Below, piece after piece: positions 26,848 through 35,331 of a stretch of DNA of 64,000 bases (within the stretch, counting starts at the first letter, position 1; every line of letters begins with the position of its first letter). Under the pieces are notes generated by a model, which saw nothing but the letters and a program-made list of their open reading frames with translations, searched no databases and was not told where the DNA came from. The position numbers and the translations under genes were made by a program. The stretch is from JAKVCB01 sp965243695 (GTDB lineage: Bacteria > Planctomycetota > Planctomycetia > Pirellulales > Lacipirellulaceae): positions 744,001 to 808,000 of the forward strand of contig CBDEWC010000014.1 of assembly GCA_965243695.1 (NCBI GenBank), given 5' to 3'.

Positions 26848-29472
26848 ATGGCATCTCGTCTTCGTCCGAGCATCTTGGCCGCAAGGCAGCGGCTTATCGA
26901 TGGCCGAAAAAAAAATCACGATTTTCACGATCGGGGTGGTACAGGTGTCAAGGTGTGCGCAAGGATGACTGCCCTGGTCGACGCCACAATTGGCGAGATC
27001 TATGACGCCGTTCTTGGTGACTTGAAGCCCGACGAGGCAGACCAAATTCGTAATCGAATTGCCTTAGTTGCCCACGGCGGGTATGGAAGAAGGGAACTGG
27101 CGCCCTATTCCGACATCGATTTGATGATCTTGCATAGTGGTTCGGCGGACTCTGCGATCACCGACTTCGTCACGCGAATGACCCAGGATATTTACGACAC
27201 CGGTGAGCAATTGGGGCAAAGTGTCAGAACGTCGCAACAGGCAATTCGATTGGCCCGCCAAGATCCTCTTGTCGGTACATCACTGTTGGAGTCGCGGTTG
27301 TTAGTCGGAGCGACTGATCTTCACGACCATTTTGTTGCTGCTTTCAAGAAGATGATTCACCGGCGATCCGCGGCGCAATGCCGGGAATTCATCGAAGCCC
27401 GCAAGGATGAACGGCATCACTACGGAGAGTCCGTCTACCTGCTGGAACCCAACATCAAGCGATCACGTGGTGGGTTGCGAGACTTGCATTTGCTTCGCTG
27501 GTTATGGTTTGTGAAGTGTGGTGTTGCCGAACCCGATCTTCTGCACAGCATGGGGGTTATTTCGAAGTTTGACTATCGCCGGCTCGTTTCTGCCCGCAAT
27601 CTGTTGTTGAGAGTGCGGAATGACATGCATTTTCACGCGAAATCGAGTCGTGATATCGTCACTCGACAGGAACAGATTCGTCTCTCGGCCAAGTTAGGCT
27701 ATCGCGGCACTTCTGGGTTGTTGCCTGCCGAGCAGTTCATGCGAGATTACTTTCACGCTACCCAACACGTATCGTCCCTTGCTCATCGAATCGCCGCGTT
27801 GGTTGAGCCGGCGTCGACGGTGTCTCGGGTATTGGAGCCTGTGCTTGGTCGGGTCGTTAATGACGATTATCGAATTGGGATCCGCGAGATTAGCGCAACC
27901 AGTCGCGGGCGTAGCAAGCTGAAGTCTCACATTCAGGAAGTGCTGAAACTGGTTGATCTCGCTCGACTTCACCACAAGTGGATTGCGCAAGATACCTGGT
28001 ACCTGATTTACCGATGCTCTCCCAAGTATTCCCGGGATTTGGATGCCGAAACGATCGATTGCTTTCTGAAGATTATGGAAAATCCAGCGCAGTTGGGAGA
28101 GTTGTTGCGACGTCTTCATGCTTTAGGCGTATTGGAGAGAATCATCCCTGAATTTACCCATGCGCGGTGTTTGTTGCAGTTCAATCAATACCACAAATAC
28201 ACGGTCGACGAGCATTGTATTCGGGCAGTTGAGGAAGCAACGCATTTTGCCGAGCGATCCGATTTGCCGGCGAAAGTTTATAACGAACTTTCAGCAAAAA
28301 GAACGCTTCATCTGGTGCTTTTGCTCCACGATTTGGGAAAAGGGTTCGAGGAAGACCACAGCGAGGTTGGGGCGAGGGTTGCTCAGAGTAATTCTGCGCG
28401 GTTGGATTTGCCTGCTGACGAAGCAGAGACGATTGCTTTTCTTGTCCTCAAGCACCTACGGATGTCCCATATAGCATTCCGTCGAGACACGAGTCAACAA
28501 GGACTTATTGAGAGTTTTGCCAAGGAGGTCCAAACTCCAGAGCGACTGACCATGCTTTACCTGCTGAGTTGTGCGGATCTTTCCGCAGTGGGGCCTGACG
28601 TGTTCAACGACTGGAAGGCTGGAGTTCTTGATGACTTGTACCTCCGTACAATGCAGGTTCTGCAACCTGAACCACAGAGAGCTTCTCGCAATCATCGAAG
28701 TGCAATTCGCGAGACCGTACTCGATGAATTTGCTGGAGTTGAGGCAGACGTAGAATGGTTTGAGCGCCAGTTTGACGCGTTGCCAGAAAGCTATGTTGCT
28801 GGCCGTCCGGCGCACAAAGTTTTCGAAACGCTTCGGCGTTTGCATGGTTTGAAACCGCGGGCAGGCTGTGCCTGGGGTCACTACGATGCGCCAACCAATA
28901 CCATTGAGTTCACTGCCGGTGTCGATCAAGGCAGTGGCCGCGGAATTTTTTCGAGCATGGCTGGCATTTTTACAAGTCGTGAAATTGAGATCCTTGCTGC
29001 CGAAACAGCAACGCTTGCAGACGGTTTGCTTTTGCAACGGTACACCGTGCATGATACCGAATCAACGGGATCTCCCTCCGAAGGCCGTTTGCAGGAAATT
29101 AGTGATGCATTGGTCAACGCGATCGATTCTCGCGACCCACCCGTTTTTCGTTCAATTTTTGGTCGCCAACAGCGCGAGGTCGAAGCCGCACTCGCGAATC
29201 TTCCTCAAGAAGTACGTATTGACAATAACCTTTCAGAGGACTGCACGATCATCGAAGTGTTTACCGTTGACCGGCGTGGGTTGCTTTATGAAATGGCCCG
29301 TACATTGCACAATCTCCGGTTCATTATCAAGTTTGCCAAGATTGGTACCTATTTGGATCAGGTGGTCGATGTTTTTTATGTCACCGAGCGAAATGGGATG
29401 AAACCCCTTGAGGATGCCCGCATTGAAGAGATTCGTGTTCACCTGGACAAAATCATTAACACGACCGACTGA
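26848..29472 (+). CDS. glnD: [Protein-PII] uridylyltransferase/uridylyl-removing enzyme
   Basis: An 874-residue bifunctional nitrogen sensor. Domains in order: nucleotidyltransferase at about 60-250 with GGYGRRELAPYSDIDLMI, a linking helical domain, an HD hydrolase domain at about 440-570 (DEHCIRAVEE, LLHDLGKGFEEDHSEVG), and two ACT domains that bind glutamine (about 690-770 and 800-870, TIIEVFTVDRRGLLYEMA). It uridylylates PII when nitrogen is low and removes UMP when glutamine is high. The ATG at 26848 was chosen because the preceding in-frame stretch looks non-coding. It follows glnB, its substrate. Confidence 0.95.
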   Translation: MASRLRPSILAARQRLIDGRKKNHDFHDRGGTGVKVCARMTALVDATIGEIYDAVLGDLKPDEADQIRNRIALVAHGGYGRRELAPYSDIDLMILHSGSADSAITDFVTRMTQDIYDTGEQLGQSVRTSQQAIRLARQDPLVGTSLLESRLLVGATDLHDHFVAAFKKMIHRRSAAQCREFIEARKDERHHYGESVYLLEPNIKRSRGGLRDLHLLRWLWFVKCGVAEPDLLHSMGVISKFDYRRLVSARNLLLRVRNDMHFHAKSSRDIVTRQEQIRLSAKLGYRGTSGLLPAEQFMRDYFHATQHVSSLAHRIAALVEPASTVSRVLEPVLGRVVNDDYRIGIREISATSRGRSKLKSHIQEVLKLVDLARLHHKWIAQDTWYLIYRCSPKYSRDLDAETIDCFLKIMENPAQLGELLRRLHALGVLERIIPEFTHARCLLQFNQYHKYTVDEHCIRAVEEATHFAERSDLPAKVYNELSAKRTLHLVLLLHDLGKGFEEDHSEVGARVAQSNSARLDLPADEAETIAFLVLKHLRMSHIAFRRDTSQQGLIESFAKEVQTPERLTMLYLLSCADLSAVGPDVFNDWKAGVLDDLYLRTMQVLQPEPQRASRNHRSAIRETVLDEFAGVEADVEWFERQFDALPESYVAGRPAHKVFETLRRLHGLKPRAGCAWGHYDAPTNTIEFTAGVDQGSGRGIFSSMAGIFTSREIEILAAETATLADGLLLQRYTVHDTESTGSPSEGRLQEISDALVNAIDSRDPPVFRSIFGRQQREVEAALANLPQEVRIDNNLSEDCTIIEVFTVDRRGLLYEMARTLHNLRFIIKFAKIGTYLDQVVDVFYVTERNGMKPLEDARIEEIRVHLDKIINTTD

Positions 29473-29651
29473 TTCGACTGCTTTGTGCGAATGGCCCCAA
29501 AATGTAGAGCCTCCATCATGTTCGGATTCGGCCCATTCACGTTTGGGGGAGAGTGATCATGCCGGTTTGGGCTGGCCAGGCCTGGAATCGGGGTGTGGAG
29601 ATTTGGCGAATCGCCTTATGGCCTCCAGTGGTACAGGCCACTTGCAGGATT

Positions 29652-30596
29652 TTATTCCGAGGAACCGGTGGGCGTTTCGTACTCAAACTCTTTCCATTTC
29701 ATGGCCCGCCGGAAAGGCTCAATCCGAAGCATCACTTCGCCTTTCTGAAAGATTCGAACGGTGCCGTTCGATGCGCTGACGGTAACGGCGATTGCGCTGG
29801 TCGAGTGTGTGATTTCGGCAGCAGCCCAATGCCGCGAGCCAAGTCCCTTCGAAAGAGAGATGTTGGACGATCCAGAAGCCGAGATGTGCTGCGCTGCGGC
29901 GATGATCGTAGCATCCGCCGATACGACAAATGCACCGTCCATCTGGGCGATTTCTTTTACGCCTTCACGAACTTTGGTGTCATTCAGGCTTCTTTCCACT
30001 CGATTGTATCCGCGCATCGGATCAAACCCCATCGAGTGACAGTTGGCGAGTACTTTGCGATGGTCCCCAACGGTGAAAAGGGTACCGACCGGCTTGCCTT
30101 CGCGACCCTCGCGGCCAATTTGTACCGCCAGATCGACGACAGTTTTCAGTGTGCTGATTGGAACCCGTGTTTCCAACTGGCGGAGGTCGCGAACCGTTAG
30201 CTGTCCGAGGTGCTCGCCGAGACGAATGATACTGAGCGAATCAATAGCCCGGTCTTCAAAACCGCTATAGACCGCAACCACGGATGCTGCCGCAGGGAGG
30301 AGTTCATCGGCGACTCCCTCCAGCAGCGCTTGAGTCAAGCGTTCGTAAACAGGAGCATCCGAAGACATGTTGAGTTGAATCGTGTCGAAGTCTTCTTCAC
30401 TCGACCCATACAAAGTTTCTTCCGAATCGCCTGCCAACAAAACCGTATATCCCTTGGTGGCCCTTCGGAGCTGGCGCCAGTCCGTGAGTTTCTCCATAAG
30501 GAACAAGATCGCATCGGCATTGTGCAGATCTGCTAGATGGCATGCCTGGTCGCAAAATGCTTTTAGTTGGTTGCTAAATTTTTTCGATGTGGCCAT
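29652..30596 (-). CDS. Putative diadenylate cyclase (DacZ-like two-domain protein)
   Basis: A 314-residue cytoplasmic protein. Residues about 5-165 are an N-terminal alpha/beta domain like that of archaeal DacZ-type proteins (LFLMEKLTDWRQLRRATKG). Residues about 170-290 are a DAC domain, which makes c-di-AMP from two ATP: DGA at 220-222 and GLGSRHWAAAEIT near 252. The usual RHR motif is RHW here and the later serine-glutamate motif reads SASNGTV, so activity needs proof. I took the ATG at 30596, preceded by AAGGGA; a longer frame to 30662 runs into the repeat array. Seven 22-bp tandem repeats lie 60-214 bases upstream of the start. Confidence 0.75.
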   Translation of the reverse strand: MATSKKFSNQLKAFCDQACHLADLHNADAILFLMEKLTDWRQLRRATKGYTVLLAGDSEETLYGSSEEDFDTIQLNMSSDAPVYERLTQALLEGVADELLPAAASVVAVYSGFEDRAIDSLSIIRLGEHLGQLTVRDLRQLETRVPISTLKTVVDLAVQIGREGREGKPVGTLFTVGDHRKVLANCHSMGFDPMRGYNRVERSLNDTKVREGVKEIAQMDGAFVVSADATIIAAAQHISASGSSNISLSKGLGSRHWAAAEITHSTSAIAVTVSASNGTVRIFQKGEVMLRIEPFRRAMKWKEFEYETPTGSSE

Positions 30597-30656
30597 GGTA
30601 CTCGGTCCCTTGAACTGGAGGACGCCCAGCAGGCATCCCCAGGCCTTTAGAATCAC

Positions 30657-30810
30657 TGCCACCGACTGGCGGTTAGGTTGCCACCGACTGGCGGTTAGGT
30701 TGCCACCGACTGGCGGTTAGGTTGCCACCGACTGGCGGTTAGGTTGCCACCGACTGGCGGTTAGGTTGCCACCGACTGGCGGTTAGGTTGCCACCGACTG
30801 GCGGTTAGGT
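30657..30810. repeat. Seven perfect 22-bp tandem repeats upstream of the DacZ-like gene
   Basis: The unit begins TGCCACCGACTGGCGGTTAG and is repeated seven times without any mismatch at 22-base steps. Each unit contains GCCA-N5-TGGC and ACCG-N5-CGGT inverted repeats. The array lies in the 462-base gap 30597-31058, within the likely promoter or 5' leader of the leftward gene at 29652. The rest of the gap holds only a GATGTGG-N13-CCACATC hairpin at 30856-30882. Confidence 0.95.
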
Positions 30811-31058
30811 TGTAAGTTGCCGGTTCAAAATTCGCCTTGAAGTCGACAACGGTATGATGTGGATCGGGTAGCAACCCACATCACAAAGAAAGAGGGGGCA
30901 CAGCGAAACTCCCTTAATCGTAATCGACCAGGGGAGTTGACGACAATAGGGACGTTGGCCAAAGTTGGACCCGCGGCAAATCGAATGGTCCCGGAGAACG
31001 TCAAACGGGTCGAACCGGGCACCGGATTCTGCCGAACTCTTTCGGGTAGAAATGCAGT

Positions 31059-33110
31059 CTAGCGACGTGTTTTACGGTTACTGTAGGTACCCTTTGCATT
31101 GCCGAAGGTGGTCCTTGGCCGCTGGTTTCGTTTTCGTTTAGCGACGGGAGTTGGTTTCGCTTTCTCAAATGCGTCGTGTATCTGAAAAACGCGTTCGTCG
31201 TACAGCACCAAGGCGTGTATGGCATGACTCAACGGGCCAACTTCCCAGTCATGGCTATAGTCGCGGGCCATCAGGGTTGCAAGATAATCGACAGCACGGA
31301 CTATTCTAGACGGATAGAGTTCTTCTTCGTCGAGCGTGTACATTAGCCATTCCAGGATGTGCCCGGAGGTCTTGATGCGACGATTTTTGTCTTCGTCGTT
31401 GCCAGCGCCGCGAAACCATTCAGTGCTGAAACTACCATCGGAGTTTTGGAACTGCAGGGCATATCGCTCATACTTATCGATAAATTCCTTGGCACGGAGA
31501 TACTCGCCATCGATTGGCTCGTTACGCATTTGCCGCGTGCGGACCGCCAGGCTTAACCCACCAAGGCGATGGGTGCCACCACAGGGTGCCCCACGGACGG
31601 GTTGTTTAAGTTCCTCGCGAATTAATCGTGGAATATCCCACTTTGATCCTCGTTCGTTGAGCCAAACCACATCGGAAGGGCAGTAGTGCATCAGGCTGAT
31701 CAGCTTGAAAGAAAGCTCTTCACCTGCATGGCACGTTTTCTTCTCTGCAGCAATCAAGTCATCCACCAAGAATTGCTGGTTGTTTACACGAATCGGGTAA
31801 TTCTCGGTAACACGGCATTGGGCCAGCATCGCTAGGAATTGTCCGTAGTGTCCCTGCAACCCCACTCCCCAACGGGCCCGCAACTCGTTGTCATTGTTTA
31901 CATAAAGAAGTGTTTTGTTTTTGCATGTCCGGTTGTAACAAAGCCAACCAACCGCAGTAATGGGCCGGCCACGGGGACCATCCTGTAATATCCGACTGTG
32001 AACCCCGTAGGCTAGCATCCCGTGCATAATTTCCCACGGATCATGATCACGGCTATTGAGTGGGCGTTTGTAGTACATTTTCAGTACATGCCGAACTTTG
32101 TTCTGTACCTGTTTTTGATACCGCGTGAGCGGGATTGTTGGCCGCGCGATTGCAAACCTGGGGCTGGGCTCTTTGGCTTGCCGCTGTGGATTCGTGAGCG
32201 TGGAAGCGACTGCGGATTGGGAAGATGAAGTTGTTTGTCCCTCGGCGAAGGTTATGCGCCCTGGTTGCACTGGAGATCTTTTGGGTTCTGGCGTGACGGA
32301 TCGAGGGGGTCGAGAATCGCTTGTATTTGTTGGCTTACCCCTGTTTTGAGGAGTCGTGTCGGGTGCCGATGAAGATAGGGCCCGAATACTGGTGGCTGCT
32401 CCGTTTGATATCTTTAACGCTTTGGTCTCAGTGTTTAGCGCTTTGGTCTCAGTGTTTAGCGCTTTGGTCTCAGTGTTTAGCGATTCGGTCTCAGTGTTTA
32501 GCGATTCGGTCTCAGTGTTTAGCGATTCGGTCTCAGTGTTTAGCGATTCGGTCTCAGTGTTTTGGTGTTGAGGACGAGACCGGAATTGGAGATTTTTGGC
32601 AGGTTGCATTTTCGACCGGGCGGCCGCCGATTCAGTTTGCCATTTTGTCGTGCCGGGCTGTTTCGCGAGATCCCGCAGCTCAAAGTCCGAAAGAGCAGAG
32701 CGGTCCCATTCTACGGAGGTAGACCTTGGGTAGATTTCAGTGCGGGTTGGCTTCCAAGTTGGGTTGCGGGTAACGCGAATGCTCGAGTTGCCCGGCAGTT
32801 CCCTAGAAGGCGGAGTTTTGATCAAGGGTTCTTTGGCACCCAGCAAGTTCTTGATCGATTCGTCACCGGTGAATTTACCTGGTTGAATTTCACTCGTCAG
32901 CGTTGGAGACGAACTGACAGACCAGTTCGTCGTCGTGATGTTGGTTGCAGGGGCCACATGGCTCGAGATTGTAAGCCAGCAGCCAAGCACGGCGATCCAG
33001 ATAGCACGCCACAGGGTATGCAAATCTTTTTTGCCGCGGGAGAATTCTTTGGGACCACATCGCGTTCTGGACGGTGTGGATGGTTCTGTCTGCCTGCTAT
33101 CAGTCAACAT
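31059..33110 (-). CDS. Exported alpha-toroid protein with heptapeptide repeats
   Basis: A 683-residue protein. A basic N-terminus and hydrophobic helix (AIWIAVLGCWLTISS) suggest export or membrane anchoring. Residues about 50-330 are low-complexity, Ser/Thr/Pro-rich, and hold seven repeats of Asn-Thr-Glu-Thr-(Glu-Ser/Lys-Ala)-Leu. The C-terminal 330 residues are a conserved all-helical domain (RDHDPWEIMHGMLAYGVHS, GGTHRLGGLSLAV, FQNSDGSFSTEWF, KTSGHILEWLMYTL) that resembles an alpha-alpha toroid and is widespread in planctomycetes without known function. It has no clear ribosome site at the ATG 33110. Single-gene transcript. Confidence 0.75.
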   Translation of the reverse strand: MLTDSRQTEPSTPSRTRCGPKEFSRGKKDLHTLWRAIWIAVLGCWLTISSHVAPATNITTTNWSVSSSPTLTSEIQPGKFTGDESIKNLLGAKEPLIKTPPSRELPGNSSIRVTRNPTWKPTRTEIYPRSTSVEWDRSALSDFELRDLAKQPGTTKWQTESAAARSKMQPAKNLQFRSRPQHQNTETESLNTETESLNTETESLNTETESLNTETKALNTETKALNTETKALKISNGAATSIRALSSSAPDTTPQNRGKPTNTSDSRPPRSVTPEPKRSPVQPGRITFAEGQTTSSSQSAVASTLTNPQRQAKEPSPRFAIARPTIPLTRYQKQVQNKVRHVLKMYYKRPLNSRDHDPWEIMHGMLAYGVHSRILQDGPRGRPITAVGWLCYNRTCKNKTLLYVNNDNELRARWGVGLQGHYGQFLAMLAQCRVTENYPIRVNNQQFLVDDLIAAEKKTCHAGEELSFKLISLMHYCPSDVVWLNERGSKWDIPRLIREELKQPVRGAPCGGTHRLGGLSLAVRTRQMRNEPIDGEYLRAKEFIDKYERYALQFQNSDGSFSTEWFRGAGNDEDKNRRIKTSGHILEWLMYTLDEEELYPSRIVRAVDYLATLMARDYSHDWEVGPLSHAIHALVLYDERVFQIHDAFEKAKPTPVAKRKRNQRPRTTFGNAKGTYSNRKTRR
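32419..32565. repeat. Seven 21-bp in-frame tandem repeats
   Basis: Three copies of one 21-bp version and four of a second version that differs at a few bases. They lie inside the exported toroid gene and code on the minus strand for the heptapeptide series NTETESL/NTETKAL. The two versions are grouped, as expected from step-by-step duplication. Confidence 0.93.
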
Positions 33111-33412
33111 GGTGAGTCGTTTGCCTGGCCTGCTTTACGGTACGATCCGAACGCACGGCCAGCACAGGAACAAAATTAACCTTTGTCCGGGTGACCCGCG
33201 AAAAACACATCCGGAAGAATCGGAGTGTCTCCTCTAGACTGGATATCGGGTGACGGCGGCCAAAAAATCAAAAGAATCAAGCGGTCTCGACTGCAAACCA
33301 ACTAACTCGGGCCAATTCAGGTAGGTTTCACCTGACAAGTTGGTGTCAGAGATCGAAAAATGGGTGACCTAACAGAGCGTCAACACCCCAGATCCACTAT
33401 TTTCGCAGCCCG
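33111..33412. other. Spacer between two leftward genes
   Basis: 302 bases with no gene, repeat or terminator that I can support; it must hold the promoter of the toroid gene. Confidence 0.4.
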
Positions 33413-34111
33413 TTAGAATGGGTTAACTTTGCGAATTTTTTCAGCGAGGGAAACAGGCCGTTCTCGGATTGCCGGGTCCTCGCCGTTGGCATATTGCTGC
33501 CAGGCCCGCACATCGCCTCCAAAATCTTCTCCGGATACGGATTTGAGTGATTCGACCGCTACGAACTGCAAAGCAGGGTCGCGATCTTCCAGGGCAATGG
33601 ACAAGGCCTGAATCGAATCGGGTGTCTTAATGCCTCCCAGGGCCTCGGCTGCAGCAAGCCGAACGTCCTGATCCTTCTCTCCACGAAGGGTTTTTTCAAG
33701 GTTTTTCACTGCCCCGGGATCTCCTTGGATTCCCAACCCCTGGCAGCTAGCGATCCGGACTGCCGATTCTTCATCGTCCAAGCCTGCTTGGAGAACTTGT
33801 TGTGCTAGTGGTGTCCGAAAATTGGCAATGGTTTCAATGATGATCTCGCGCACGAATGGGTCGGGCTCGATTTGGATCTGGCGGGCTAGCTGATTGGTAA
33901 TTTTGCGCTGATCTTCAGAGTCGGTTCCGGTCGAACGAGAGGAGAATTCACGTATCGCATCGATTCGCATCTGCGGCGTGCGATAGGTGGAGTGGTCAAC
34001 CGATACCAAAGGCCAGAACTTGGCCCACGACGGGACCGTTGTACATCCGCCTCCTGCAGAGAGACAGGCTATTGCAAGTGCGGATCGCAAAGTGGCCGAT
34101 CGTTTGGACAT
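33413..34111 (-). CDS. HEAT-repeat protein, probable lipoprotein
   Basis: A 232-residue exported protein. The N-terminus (TLRSALAIACLSAGGGC) looks like a signal peptide with a poor lipobox ending in Cys. Residues about 45-200 form four to five HEAT-type helical repeats (IREIIIETIANF, AVRIASCQGLGIQGDPGAVKNL, VRLAAAEALGGIKTPDSIQAL, LQFVAVESLKSV). This is a protein-interaction scaffold anchored outside the inner membrane. The following leftward gene is unrelated. Confidence 0.78.
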   Translation of the reverse strand: MSKRSATLRSALAIACLSAGGGCTTVPSWAKFWPLVSVDHSTYRTPQMRIDAIREFSSRSTGTDSEDQRKITNQLARQIQIEPDPFVREIIIETIANFRTPLAQQVLQAGLDDEESAVRIASCQGLGIQGDPGAVKNLEKTLRGEKDQDVRLAAAEALGGIKTPDSIQALSIALEDRDPALQFVAVESLKSVSGEDFGGDVRAWQQYANGEDPAIRERPVSLAEKIRKVNPF

Positions 34112-34414
34112 AGCTCGTGTACTGCAAGAGTTCCCCGTAGGCCTGTTTCCGGGGGTGGATCGACCGTTTCAGCAACGATCTCCCGGAAAAACAGGGGGGA
34201 CTGTATCAGACCACCACCGCAAAGACCATCCCGGATAGGCGATGTAAATCGTGTTTGTTTTGGTTGCGGCAGAAAAAATTTGCTTCACTGGGTTGCTAGC
34301 ATCACCGGAGCGATTTGCGACAGGCCGTTTACCGCTGCTTGAAGAGAGGCAAACGCTTGCGATCCAGAGGAGATTCGTGAGACTGGAGAAAGTCGGCCGT
34401 ATCAGCCAAGGAAA
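34112..34414. other. Spacer
   Basis: 303 bases between the HEAT-repeat gene and the zinc-ribbon gene, both leftward. Nothing recognisable. Confidence 0.4.
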
Positions 34415-34780
34415 TTATTGTTGGAGAAATTTGCCGCATGACGGGCACTTTGCAAACCACATTGGTATCGCCTCACCACATCGGGAGCACTTGACTCGAT
34501 GGCGAATCACCGAAGATCCCAGCAGGCCTTTCTTGGTGTCGCTCAATTCTTCCTGGGGGTGGTCAAACACGGAAGAATCTGATCCCGCCACAGGGTGTTC
34601 GGCCCGGTGTTGGTCAACAATAGCCTGACGATAAGCGTGATTCGTTTCTGTAGCCGACAATACGTCGGGGACTTGGACAACGACTTGTCCCTCGCAGTGG
34701 GGACACAGGCCTTTTAGGCCGGCGTATTTATCCTTCACACGGAAGGCATGCCCATTTGGGCATCCGACTTGAATTCCCAT
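34415..34780 (-). CDS. Small zinc-ribbon protein
   Basis: A 121-residue protein with two cysteine-pair regions. The N-terminal one is CPNGH at residue 7 and CPHC at about 27, with VKDKYAGLKG between, a motif seen in planctomycete zinc-ribbon proteins. The C-terminal one is CSRCGE and CPSCGK. The middle is a flexible linker rich in His, Asp and Ser. A GGAAG site is nine bases upstream of the ATG. Binding of nucleic acid or protein through zinc is likely; the specific role is unknown. Confidence 0.72.
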   Translation of the reverse strand: MGIQVGCPNGHAFRVKDKYAGLKGLCPHCEGQVVVQVPDVLSATETNHAYRQAIVDQHRAEHPVAGSDSSVFDHPQEELSDTKKGLLGSSVIRHRVKCSRCGEAIPMWFAKCPSCGKFLQQ

Positions 34781-35331
34781 GATCAGTCGCTTCCTTCAGC
34801 CAGTTTGAACTTTGCCAATAGCGGCGACGACAGTCAGGCCAAGAACTTGCCGAAAGCAAGCCGCCTGGAACAGCCGGCACGATGCCACTTTTGGGTGCCT
34901 CAGAACTCTGTTGCCGAAGTGTTGATGATCAATTCTATCGGGTCAGGTTAATCCCGGCGAAAGTTTTTATCCCACCGATGCCGAAGTCGCGAATCGACTT
35001 GAGAGACGCATTTCCATCAAGCCAACTTTCCATCAAGCCAACTTTCCATCAAGCCAACTTTCCATCAAGCCAACCATGGATGCCAACCCGGTTGAAGGTT
35101 TTGGCTGGCATTTGACAAACGACCGAACGTAGTTGGGGCACGAGATAAGCAGACATCTGGGAAACTACCCGAACAAAACCCGTCGCTGCACTTTAGTTTA
35201 GTGTAGTATGGCGGATCTTGAAACAGAATTCTTTGTAAGGTATCGAAAAATTTGTGTCAGAGTGACTGACGATGGAAGTCCTAATTTCCCTCAGTTTCCG
35301 AAATCCCGTCTGACTGCGTAGACTACCAGAG
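34781..35331. other. 551-base spacer with a tandem repeat
   Basis: It separates the divergent zinc-ribbon and permease genes and holds the 16-bp repeat array at 35011-35074. No gene or promoter can be supported elsewhere in it. Confidence 0.45.
35011..35074. repeat. Four perfect 16-bp tandem repeats
   Basis: The unit TTTCCATCAAGCCAAC is repeated four times with no mismatch. It lies in the non-coding spacer, about 260 bases before the permease gene. Confidence 0.95.

Noticed and set aside
30657..30810. CRISPR array
   Set aside because: The units are contiguous with no spacers between them and no cas genes are nearby; it is a simple tandem repeat.
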